Of a stretch of DNA of 64,000 nt, positions 26,011 to 34,038 are shown piece by piece. The stretch comes from Bacteroidota bacterium (lineage in GTDB: Bacteria; Bacteroidota; Ignavibacteria; Ignavibacteriales; Ignavibacteriaceae), in NCBI GenBank assembly GCA_022564295.1, contig JADFLR010000014.1:1-64000 (forward strand), given 5' to 3'. How positions within the stretch are numbered: position 1 is the stretch's first letter; every line of letters starts with the position of its first letter. The position numbers and the translations under genes are program-made. Below the pieces are notes generated by a model, which ran no database searches, was not told where the DNA came from, and saw nothing but the letters and a program-made list of their open reading frames with translations.

Positions 26011-27201
26011 ATGAAAGCAATGAAATCCAAACATCTTACAGCAATTGCAATTACTTTATTACTGTCTGCTATAATCAGTATTACAGCTGCGCAGGATCAA
26101 AAAAAATCCTTTACAGTTAAATCAGGGGATATGCTCGAGGTTTCTACCAGGATGGGAAATATTACAATTGATACCTGGGATAAAAACGAAGTAAATGTAG
26201 TTGTAAAAAATGTTATTGATAGTGAAATCGCTTTACTTACTATGGTTCAGAACGGAAATAAAGTTGAAGTTATTTTCGAAGGAGAAGATTCATACCATAT
26301 TGAATTTGATATTTCTATTCCTTCCAAATTTGACCTGGAACTTTCAACCGGTGGAGGTAACATAACATTAAAAAATGATCTGGATGGAAAGATTGATGCA
26401 TCAACAGCTGGCGGAAATATATCAATGAAGAACATAAAAGGCGAAGCTGATATTTCCACAGCCGGAGGAAATATTAAGGTGGGAGATATAAATAGCAAGG
26501 CAGATATTTCCACAGCCGGAGGCAATATTAAGGTAGGAGATATAAATAGTGATGCTGATATATCTACTGCAGGCGGAGATATGAAAATTGGGAATATCAA
26601 TGGTATGGCTGATATCAGCACAGCCGGAGGGAATATAAAAATTGGATATATAAAAGGTGGTGCTGATGTATCCAGTGCTGGAGGGAATATTTCTGTGGAT
26701 AACATCGGTGGTAATGCAGATATCTCTACAGGAGGGGGAAACGTGAAAGTTGGAAGTGTTAGTGGAAGTGCAGAGCTAAATACGGGTGGTGGTAATATTA
26801 GTCTGGAAGCTGCAACAGGAAAAGTTGAAGTGAACACCGGGGCAGGAAATATTAATCTTGAAAATATTAAAGGGGGTATTGAAGCCAATACTGGTGCAGG
26901 CAACATATATGCCAAATTAATTCCCGATGGCGAAAGTGTAAGTGAGTTAAATACAGGTGTGGGTAATATTACATTATATGTTCCGGCTTCTGCAAAAGTT
27001 ACAATTGTTGCTACTGCTCACGTGCAAATGTGGGATGATGAATCAGAATTGCAAAATATTAAATCAGAATTTGCTCCAACGACTGTAAATCGATATAGAA
27101 ATAAAAAACAGATTGAAGTTACTTTTGAATTGAACGGTGGCGGCAGTAAAATTGAACTGAATGTTGCACTGGGTGAGATAGAAATTAAAAAATTGCGGTA
27201 A
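26011..27201 (+). CDS. Exported DUF4097-like beta-solenoid protein with 18-residue tandem repeats
   Basis: 396 aa from ATG 26011, one base after the anti-sigma stop; longer upstream starts in this frame lie inside the anti-sigma gene. Signal peptide ends near ITAAQ. Residues ~114-325 are about eleven 18-residue units of the form GGNIKVGDINSxADISTA, which should fold as a right-handed beta-solenoid (DUF4097-like 'putative adhesin'). Neighbouring units at 26440-26600 are nearly identical in DNA, i.e. recently duplicated. It is probably a periplasmic or surface-exposed product of the sigma regulon. No T9SS sorting domain is present. Confidence 0.8.
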   Translation: MKAMKSKHLTAIAITLLLSAIISITAAQDQKKSFTVKSGDMLEVSTRMGNITIDTWDKNEVNVVVKNVIDSEIALLTMVQNGNKVEVIFEGEDSYHIEFDISIPSKFDLELSTGGGNITLKNDLDGKIDASTAGGNISMKNIKGEADISTAGGNIKVGDINSKADISTAGGNIKVGDINSDADISTAGGDMKIGNINGMADISTAGGNIKIGYIKGGADVSSAGGNISVDNIGGNADISTGGGNVKVGSVSGSAELNTGGGNISLEAATGKVEVNTGAGNINLENIKGGIEANTGAGNIYAKLIPDGESVSELNTGVGNITLYVPASAKVTIVATAHVQMWDDESELQNIKSEFAPTTVNRYRNKKQIEVTFELNGGGSKIELNVALGEIEIKKLR

Positions 27202-27290
27202 GAAGTTTTTTATCACTTTATTAAACCGTTCGTATAAATATAGTTAAATCGTTTCGAATATTTTTTTAATTTTCTTTAGTAAAATTTATA

Positions 27291-27321
27291 GGGTTGCATG
27301 TAACTTGAGTGCAACCCTTTG
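27291..27321 (+). terminator. Terminator-like hairpin after the sigma operon
   Basis: Stem GGGTTGCA (27291-27298) and TGCAACCC (27310-27317), followed by TTTGTT. It lies 90 bp after the solenoid gene; the T-tract is short, so it is a moderate candidate. Confidence 0.55.
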
Positions 27322-27643
27322 TTAATTTAAATTGAACTTATGTGATGCTATCAAGACTTAATATTTTATGCAATGAATAAATTGATAATAAAACGAGTCC
27401 CGATGTATCGGGACGAGTTTCCCGACCCATCGGGACAAAAATGAGCAATGATAAGTGGGATAAAAAAAACAAACGAAGGATTGGGTTTTAACCCCAACTT
27501 GTTTTAGTTTTTATTTCAATCCTTCAAGTTATGGCTAAAGCCGTATTTCTGTTGTGTTCGCAAGTCCCCCCGACTCAAAAGTCGGGGCAATTAAGTTGTC
27601 TCATATACCGTATATCAGGACAAAAAATTAAAATTATAAACAG
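27322..27643. repeat. Intergenic cluster of short palindromic repeats
   Basis: No gene between 27202 and 27643. Besides the terminator hairpin it contains TCCCGAT-GT-ATCGGGA at 27398-27413, repeated loosely as TCCCGACCCATCGGGA at 27420-27435, and CCCCGACT-CAAA-AGTCGGGG at 27568-27587. The final 20-mer AAAATTATAAACAGATGAAA (27630-27649), which contains the start codon of the next gene, recurs exactly at 54060-54079. These are interspersed palindromic units typical of this kind of genome, not coding sequence. Confidence 0.6.
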
Positions 27644-30295
27644 ATGAAAGCGATATTATTTCCAATCCTTCTTCTTGTTAGTTCTGAGTTTCTTTTCGGA
27701 ACAGATCCCGATTCACTTATAATAAAAAATGATGATGTTAAAATTTATGCGAAAAGATTAACATCACCTATTCATATCGATGGCAAACTAATTGAACCTT
27801 TCTGGCAGCAAATAGAAGGGTTTGAAGACTTCATTCAGAGGGAACCAATTGAGGGTGCACTGCCTTCGGAAAGAACTGTTGTAAAAATTGCTTATGATGA
27901 TAACGCGCTCTACATCGCCGCACGAATGTTTGACTCATCACCCGATTCAATTATCGCACGTTTATCTAGAAGAGATAATTTAGAAAACTCGGATTTTTTT
28001 GCAGTTGGTCTTGATCCCTATCATGATAAAAGAAGTGGTTATTTCTTTGTTATAAATGCTGCGGGTGTTTTGATTGATGGAGTTCTGTTTAACGATACGT
28101 ATGATGATGATTCATGGGATGCTGTATGGGAAGGGGAAGCAGCAATTGATGGCTTAGGTTGGACTGTTGAAATGCGTATTCCTTTCTCACAATTAAAATT
28201 TCATAAATCTAACCCTAATGTTTGGGGAATAAATTATAGAAGGACCATTGCCAGAAAAAACGAAGATGATTTTCTCGTTTTTGTCCCTAAAACGGAGAAT
28301 GGATTCGTTTCACACTTTGCTGAATTACATGGAATGAATGATTTAATTCCGCCAAATCAAATTGAGATATTCCCATATATAACAGGGAAAGCGGAATACA
28401 CACAAGCGGAAAATGGAAATCCATTTAATGATGGCTCCAATTATGTGCCCGGTGCTGGTTTAGATCTTAAAATGAGTGTTGGAACGGGCTTAACTCTTAA
28501 CGGAACAATTAACCCTGATTTTGGGCAGGTTGAAATCGATCCGGCAATAATTAATTTATCAGATGTAGAAACTTTTTTCCCGGAAAGACGACCGTTTTTT
28601 ATAGAAGGTTCTTCAATATTTGATTTTGGCAGAGGCGGGGCACAAAACTACTGGGGTTTCAATTGGGGAAGCCCTGATTTTTTTTATAGCCGAAGAATTG
28701 GAAGAGATCCTCAGGGAAGTGTACCGGATGCAGACTACATTGATTACCCAACGGGCACTCATATTCTTGGAGCAGCGAAATTAACAGGTAAACTCGGCAC
28801 TAGTTGGAACTTCGGAACAATTCAATCATTAACAAAACGCGAATATGCAAGGTTGTATACAGATGGTATTGAATCCCGGGCTGAAGTTGAACCACTAACA
28901 TATTACGGTGTTATAAGGGCGCAGAAGGAATTTAATGAAGGAAGTCAGGGACTTGGTGTGTTATCAACTTTGGCATTAAGAGATTTTAAAGAACAACGTT
29001 TAGAGGATGAATTTAACAAGAGTTCCCTTTCCGTTGGATTAGATGGCTGGACTTTCCTCGATTCTTCGAGGACTTGGGTACTTGCCGGTTGGACGGGGTT
29101 GAGCAATGTTAAAGGTAATTCACAGCAGATTTTGGATATTCAGGAGAGCTCCCGACATTATTTTCAAAGACCGGATGCAAATCAGGTTTCAGTAGATAGT
29201 AGTGCAGAATCTTTAATAGGATTTGCCGGCAGAGTAGTACTAAATAAAGAGAAAGGAAATTTATTCGTTAACAGTGCTTTTGGATTTATTACACCATCAT
29301 TCGAAGTAAATGACCTTGGATTTTTATTTCGCACTGATGTGATAAATATGCATATAGGGGCTGGCTATGATTGGACGATTCCAACGGACTATTATCGTTC
29401 CCTAACATTAATGCTTGCTGCGTTCCAAAACTATGATTTCGGCGGCAATCTTATAGGTCGTGGTTTATTTCATTTCGGAGACTTCCAGTTTCTTAACTAC
29501 TATAATTTATACTGGAACATCGGGATAAACCCTGAGGTGATGAATAATACACGAACAAGAGGCGGACCAATAACGCTTAATCCGCCCAATTTTTTTGGAA
29601 GGATTTCTTTAAGTACAGATAATAGAGAAGATTGGATTTTAAGCTTTTTTACAAACACATTTCAAAATGGATTTTCTAAATTCTGGAATTTTGGTTTCGG
29701 AATTGAGTTTAGACCGGCACCTAATATATCAATCAGTTTTAATCCGGATTTTGAAAACAACCTTGATTTCTCCCAGTACATCGGTACTTATGATGACGCT
29801 ATGGCAACAGAAACTTTTGGGAAACGATATGTATTCGGTGAACTCGAACAGAAAACTTATTCGGGAAGTATAAGATTAAACTGGACTTTTAGCCCCAATT
29901 TAAGCTTGGAGCTTTATGTTCAGCCGCTAATATCCTCTGGTAAATATGTAAAGTATAAAGAACTTAGGGCAGCAGGTACTTATGATTGGATAAACTATGG
30001 TGAAGAAGGATCAACTTTTGATGATGAAAATTTTATAGCCGATCCTGATGGCGATGGTCCTGCACCTGAAATTGATATAGGTAACAATGATTTCAATTTT
30101 GTATCGCTGCGAGGCAATGCGGTTTTAAGATGGGAATATTTACCCGGCTCAGTTATCTTTTTTGTATGGACTCAAACGAGGACACGTAATGAAGACGATG
30201 GCGATATTGATTTCGGAACATCATTCAATAATTTAACGGACCTTACACCCGATAATATATTTGTGGTTAAATTTACTTATTGGTTTAATATTTAG
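27644..30295 (+). CDS. DUF5916 / CBM9-like outer-membrane protein
   Basis: 883 aa. The signal peptide (SSEFLFG) is followed by a CBM9-like beta-sandwich (DGKLIEPFWQQI, YDDNALYIAARMFD, WTVEMRIPFSQL). The long C-terminal DUF5916 region contains EIDPAIINLSDVETFFPERR and then many amphipathic beta strands ending in FTYWFNI, a typical outer-membrane barrel end. The family may bind carbohydrate or glycan-linked material at the cell surface; no catalytic residues are evident. Monocistronic, with the repeat-rich leader upstream. Confidence 0.85.
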   Translation: MKAILFPILLLVSSEFLFGTDPDSLIIKNDDVKIYAKRLTSPIHIDGKLIEPFWQQIEGFEDFIQREPIEGALPSERTVVKIAYDDNALYIAARMFDSSPDSIIARLSRRDNLENSDFFAVGLDPYHDKRSGYFFVINAAGVLIDGVLFNDTYDDDSWDAVWEGEAAIDGLGWTVEMRIPFSQLKFHKSNPNVWGINYRRTIARKNEDDFLVFVPKTENGFVSHFAELHGMNDLIPPNQIEIFPYITGKAEYTQAENGNPFNDGSNYVPGAGLDLKMSVGTGLTLNGTINPDFGQVEIDPAIINLSDVETFFPERRPFFIEGSSIFDFGRGGAQNYWGFNWGSPDFFYSRRIGRDPQGSVPDADYIDYPTGTHILGAAKLTGKLGTSWNFGTIQSLTKREYARLYTDGIESRAEVEPLTYYGVIRAQKEFNEGSQGLGVLSTLALRDFKEQRLEDEFNKSSLSVGLDGWTFLDSSRTWVLAGWTGLSNVKGNSQQILDIQESSRHYFQRPDANQVSVDSSAESLIGFAGRVVLNKEKGNLFVNSAFGFITPSFEVNDLGFLFRTDVINMHIGAGYDWTIPTDYYRSLTLMLAAFQNYDFGGNLIGRGLFHFGDFQFLNYYNLYWNIGINPEVMNNTRTRGGPITLNPPNFFGRISLSTDNREDWILSFFTNTFQNGFSKFWNFGFGIEFRPAPNISISFNPDFENNLDFSQYIGTYDDAMATETFGKRYVFGELEQKTYSGSIRLNWTFSPNLSLELYVQPLISSGKYVKYKELRAAGTYDWINYGEEGSTFDDENFIADPDGDGPAPEIDIGNNDFNFVSLRGNAVLRWEYLPGSVIFFVWTQTRTRNEDDGDIDFGTSFNNLTDLTPDNIFVVKFTYWFNI

Positions 30296-30384
30296 TTGTT
30301 TTACTGCTAATCCCTCCAAATTAATCTTTTAAAAGATTTTAAACTTGTTTACTTTTGTATCGCTTATTTTTAATGATATCTTAT

Positions 30385-30458
30385 GCCCCGGTAGCTCAGC
30401 AGGATAGAGCGTCGGTTTCCTAAACCGTAGGTCGGAGGTTCGAATCCTCTCCGGGGTA
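30385..30458 (+). tRNA. tRNA-Arg (anticodon CCU)
   Basis: Cloverleaf: acceptor GCCCCGG/CCGGGGT, D-arm GCTC...GAGC, anticodon loop TTCCTAA (anticodon CCT in DNA) on stem CGGT/ACCG, variable AGGTC, T-arm GGAGG-TTCGAAT-CCTCT, discriminator A58. The CCA end is not encoded. The 3-prime side is followed by a wrecked recombinase and a restriction-modification system, i.e. it may mark the edge of an island, although I could not find a second copy of its 3-prime end within the window. Confidence 0.95.
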
Positions 30459-30504
30459 CAAATTGGAATATGTGGAATTATTATTCTTGTAAGTTGTTCT
30501 ATTA

Positions 30505-30955
30505 TAAGGTGTTAGATGAGGTTCTAACCTTGATATTTTGCTCTTAACCCCATTTAACTCAGAAGCTATATCCTGAATGTAAATTATTGGTTTTTAGATC
30601 TGAATTGAAAACTTTTTGTCATTTAATAACAATTTCGAACCTAAGAGATTTAGAAGTTCTCTTTTCTGATTTAGAATTCCATCCTCAAAAATTTCTAAAG
30701 CTCTGCTTCCAAAATTGAATGACTATTCTGTTTTTTGAATCCGGTTATAAACAATTGAATCTACTGCATGCATCAATATTTTTCTAGCCAACCTTTCCTT
30801 TAACATTTCATTATAAGATACTCTATCGCTTTCAGAACCGCTCCCGATATATTAATATTCTTTAAATATTATTATTCCACGAGCCTCACAATACTTTCGT
30901 AGTTCCATTAATTACATTTGATGGTCTTGGTTTTTGTGGACACCCTAAAATATAA
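30505..30955 (-). pseudogene. Degenerate serine recombinase
   Basis: On the minus strand the start region gives RVSTK, then in another frame NQDHQM*LMELRKYCEARG and FKEY*YIGSGSESDRVSYNEMLKE. This matches the serine-recombinase catalytic domain (RVSTKDQ..., ELRxYCExRGW, SGSKxSR) with stops replacing conserved residues. The catalytic Ser belongs to the RVS motif. A deletion removes the middle, and the C-terminal end (NQKRELLNLLGSKLLLN, SELNGVKSKISRLEPHL) fits the large serine-recombinase tail. Frameshift, several stops and a deletion make it inactive. Confidence 0.7.
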
Positions 30956-31261
30956 GGAAACTTTCTCGTTCATAATCAATTTAGACCGAACCTTCCTTGT
31001 TCTGCAAATATATTAGTTTTATTTTGCTGTGAAATGAATAGAATTTTCCTAAAGAAATTATCCATTATTATCTTTAATTTGTAAATTAATACTCGGATTC
31101 TTACCAGTACTATCTATGTACTGTAAATTTTCTCCTTCCAAAAAATCTTTAAATAATAATAGTAATTTTCTAAATTCTTCTTGTTTAAATATCCATAAAT
31201 GTATATATTTATATATAAAATATAGTATTTTATATATATAATATAACCAATTTTATATTAA
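30956..31261. other. AT-rich leader before the HTH gene, with one minus-strand coding remnant
   Basis: No complete gene. On the minus strand, 31058 to about 31205 reads WIFKQEEFRKLLLLFKDFLE followed by GENLQYIDSTGKNPSINLQI and a stop, which looks like the C-terminal piece of a lost protein. Bases 31200-31260 are almost pure A/T (TATATATATAATATAA), a likely promoter region for the HTH gene at 31262. Confidence 0.35.
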
Positions 31262-31624
31262 ATGTTAAAAAAATATATAATTAAAGATATTAGTCCAAAA
31301 ACTAAAAAAGAAATTGGGAACAGATTAAAAACCTTTGCACAGGTTAAATTTGGAGGTGTGACAGGACTGGCAAAGGTTATTGGAGTTCCTCAAAGTCAAT
31401 TATCTAAGTATACGACTGGTAACACTGTCCCAAGTGGTTACATACTTTTCAGTTTAGCCCAGGTAGGATTAAGTTTGGATTATCTATTTTTAGGTGATAA
31501 AAAAACAGGTAACGAATCATTCACCAAAATGTTGAACATATATGGTATTAGTGACCCAAAACAATTAGAAGATGTGCTAAAATTAATTAAGAACTTAAAG
31601 AGTAGAATTGATAATTATCATTAA
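31262..31624 (+). CDS. XRE-type helix-turn-helix protein (possible R-M controller)
   Basis: 120 aa. One HTH domain at ~20-80: TKKEIGNRLKTFAQ, LAKVIGVPQSQLSKYTTGNT and YILFSLAQVGLSLDYLFLG, the Cro/CI-like arrangement. The C-terminal helix (QLEDVLKLIKNLKSRI) may dimerise. It precedes a DNA methyltransferase by ~160 bp in the same direction, the position of a controller (C) protein in type II R-M systems. Controller function is inferred from position only. Confidence 0.75.
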   Translation: MLKKYIIKDISPKTKKEIGNRLKTFAQVKFGGVTGLAKVIGVPQSQLSKYTTGNTVPSGYILFSLAQVGLSLDYLFLGDKKTGNESFTKMLNIYGISDPKQLEDVLKLIKNLKSRIDNYH

Positions 31625-31785
31625 CAATTTGAAAATATTTCCTAATTACAATTGTTGTATAATAGTTTAATATAAAATTATTTATGCAATTTTGCATTAT
31701 ATATTATAGTTTATTTTTTCAACATATTATTTAGAGATAGTAACTCTCTTATGATAAAAACTTATTAAGATTTTTTAATTGTAAA

Positions 31786-32940
31786 ATGAAGGATTCCTTT
31801 ACAACGACTCACAAAGTTCTCTATAATGATTCAAGAGATATGAGTGGAATTGAACCCAATACAGTGAACTTAATTATAACATCTCCTCCTTATCCTATGA
31901 TTAAAATGTGGGATGATGTTTTTAACTCAATGAATATTGATATTGGTAATGAGCTAAATATTGGTAAGGGAGAAAGAGCTTTTGAATTGATGCATCAAGA
32001 ATTAGACAGAGTATGGGACGAATGTTTTAGAGTTTTGAAAAATGGTGGTATTATGTGTATAAATGTTGGTGATGCAACAAGAACAATAAAAAACAATTTT
32101 CAGTTATACTCAAACCATTCAAGAATTCTAAGTTATTGTTTGAAAAAAGGTTTTCATAACCTTCCAAATATAATTTGGAGAAAAACAACAAATGCACCTA
32201 ACAAATATATGGGCTCAGGTATGCTTCCTGTTGGAGCATATGTAACATTGGAACATGAGTATATTTTAATATTTAGAAAGGGATTAAAAAGAGAATTTAA
32301 ATCTCAATTAGAAAAAAGTCAAAGAAGAAAGAGCGCTTTCTTTTGGGAAGAGAGAAATCAATGGTTTTCAGATATTTGGTTTAATATGACAGGGGCAAAT
32401 CAGAATTTAAATAATAAAGAATTAAGAGAAAGAAGTGGAGCATTTCCATTTGAATTAGCACATCGTCTAATTAATATGTTTTCTGTTTACGGCGACTCAG
32501 TATTAGACCCCTTTTTAGGCACAGGGACTACTACCATTGCTTCTATTGTTAATGGAAGAAACAGTTATGGTTTTGAAATAGACCACAATTTTCAAACTGT
32601 GATTGAATCTTGGATTATTCATTCTATTAATTTATCAAAAGCAGTACTTAAAAATAGAATAACTCAACATCTAAATTTTATTAACGAAAGGGAAAAAGAA
32701 AAAGAAGTCAAATATTATAATTCAAATTATAGCTTTAAATGTGTCAGTAATCAGGAGAAGGATTTAGTTTTTCATCAATTGTTGAAGATTACTGAATTGG
32801 ATGATAATTCTTTCTCGGCAGTTCTTAAAGAATTATTAGCGGAACAGATGGAAGAAATGCTACATCAAAAAATCAAACATAATATCAAGAATACCCAACA
32901 AAAATTAAAGAATAATAGGAATCAACTAAATCTAATTTAA
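31786..32940 (+). CDS. Type II DNA methyltransferase, SPPY class (likely N4-cytosine)
   Basis: 384 aa. Catalytic motif IV TSPPYPMIKMWDD is near the N-terminus and SAM-binding motif I DPFLGTGTTTIA at ~241, so motif order is IV...I, the beta arrangement. SPPY is most common in N4-cytosine enzymes, but N6-adenine is not excluded. It protects host DNA from the nuclease encoded convergently at 32971-33750. Low GC and strongly A-rich codons compared with neighbouring genes fit horizontal acquisition. Confidence 0.88.
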   Translation: MKDSFTTTHKVLYNDSRDMSGIEPNTVNLIITSPPYPMIKMWDDVFNSMNIDIGNELNIGKGERAFELMHQELDRVWDECFRVLKNGGIMCINVGDATRTIKNNFQLYSNHSRILSYCLKKGFHNLPNIIWRKTTNAPNKYMGSGMLPVGAYVTLEHEYILIFRKGLKREFKSQLEKSQRRKSAFFWEERNQWFSDIWFNMTGANQNLNNKELRERSGAFPFELAHRLINMFSVYGDSVLDPFLGTGTTTIASIVNGRNSYGFEIDHNFQTVIESWIIHSINLSKAVLKNRITQHLNFINEREKEKEVKYYNSNYSFKCVSNQEKDLVFHQLLKITELDDNSFSAVLKELLAEQMEEMLHQKIKHNIKNTQQKLKNNRNQLNLI

Positions 32941-32970
32941 CTAAAATCACAATTTAAATTATTTAAATTA

Positions 32971-33750
32971 TTAATCTAACAACCCTCTAATATTTTTTAT
33001 CTGATTATTGTCTATTATATTTCCTCTCATATCAGCAGTAATATAGTACACAGGGCTTTTAAACACTTTTTTATATCCATCATGTTTTATCTGATTTGCA
33101 GATTGTGCAATTTTAAGATATGGAAAATTGTAAAAATAACTTCTTGGTTTAATTTGAATCGCACATACTAGTTCATCATCTTTTGACAATTCATAATCTA
33201 TTCCATATTTATAATCTGCATCTCCGCCAGATTTTTTAAATGTTAAGTCGGGAAATAATTTTTTTAATTTTTCAATTGTGTTATGTTCTCTAACAATTAC
33301 TCCATTCCAAGTTTCACAAATAACCCTAAATCTAACACATTCTGTTGCTTCTTCTTCAGTGAGATTCAATTTATTTAGATTTCGTTTCTTTAGCTCATCG
33401 AATAAAATTGCACCTTTCTTTTTAAAATCATCCTCTGTTCTTCCAAAATTGTGATTAATGTTTTTTAAAGAATAATTAATTTTATTAAATAGGATTGGGT
33501 TATTCTTCTTATATAACTCATCCGTGACGATGACTCTTTCTGAATCTTTAAGTTTTATTATTTCTTGATTTCTTTTGGCTCCCGAATTATAATAAAAAAT
33601 TTCCCATTCCTCTTTATTATGAAATGGTGATGATACTATTAAAGTTGTTATATATCCAACACTCCAGGGGTCGTTTAATGTTAGTTCATTCCATAATCCA
33701 TTTGTCGAGGCGAATTTTTTCGAATCAAGTGTATTTAAAAATTCAGACAT
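32971..33750 (-). CDS. Type II restriction endonuclease (PD-(D/E)XK-like, possibly MjaI-type)
   Basis: 259 aa, convergent with the methyltransferase gene and separated by 30 bp. KKSGGDADYKYGIDYEL followed by CAIQIKPRSYF gives an Asp...(Q/E)xK active-site arrangement of the PD-(D/E)XK superfamily. The N-terminal NTLDSKKFASTNGLWNEL and DPWSVGYITTL look like the MjaI family (recognises CTAG), from memory and not searched. With the methyltransferase it forms a complete restriction-modification pair. Confidence 0.7.
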   Translation of the reverse strand: MSEFLNTLDSKKFASTNGLWNELTLNDPWSVGYITTLIVSSPFHNKEEWEIFYYNSGAKRNQEIIKLKDSERVIVTDELYKKNNPILFNKINYSLKNINHNFGRTEDDFKKKGAILFDELKKRNLNKLNLTEEEATECVRFRVICETWNGVIVREHNTIEKLKKLFPDLTFKKSGGDADYKYGIDYELSKDDELVCAIQIKPRSYFYNFPYLKIAQSANQIKHDGYKKVFKSPVYYITADMRGNIIDNNQIKNIRGLLD

Positions 33751-33959
33751 ATTTTTGCATAAATAAAATCAGTTAAAATTATTACATACTGTTCTTTCTT
33801 TTCATAGAAGACAATTTGGACTTTTATTTTTTCAGCAAGAAACACCTTTATTTCTATATATGCTGAAGGTTTGATTGAAATTGCAATCTCTCCAATATAT
33901 CCATCAATTCCTCTCGGAAGTATAATTTTTAAAGGAAGCAGGTTAAGATACTTACACAC
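33735..33959 (-). CDS. Uncertain small ORF upstream of the restriction gene
   Basis: 74 aa from a GTG; the frame is open back to a stop at 33978-33980. It overlaps the start of the nuclease gene by 16 bp. IILPRGIDGYIGEIAISIKP and VQIVFYEKKEQYVIILTDFI look protein-like in this AT-rich context, but I recognise no family and no good ribosome-binding site. It may be a fragment left at the island edge or a chance ORF. Confidence 0.25.
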   Translation of the reverse strand: MCKYLNLLPLKIILPRGIDGYIGEIAISIKPSAYIEIKVFLAEKIKVQIVFYEKKEQYVIILTDFIYAKICLNF

Positions 33960-34038
33960 AAAAGGGGGGACTTCGAATTAAATTACTATATCATTTAATT
34001 ATCAATCTGCAAAGCGCAATTACGTATTAAATGAAAGA

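Noticed and set aside
26247-26915. 222-aa antisense ORF in the solenoid gene
   Set aside because: Product is a Pro/Ile/Ser repeat caused by reading the 54-bp repeats backwards; not a protein.
26350-26985. Regular 54-bp spacing as a possible CRISPR-like array
   Set aside because: Units are contiguous, in frame, and code for 18-residue GGNI repeats; there are no spacers.
30440-33990. Second copy of the tRNA-Arg 3-prime end as an attachment site
   Set aside because: No repeat of GGTTCGAATCCTCTCCGGGG was found downstream within the window; the att boundary stays unproved.
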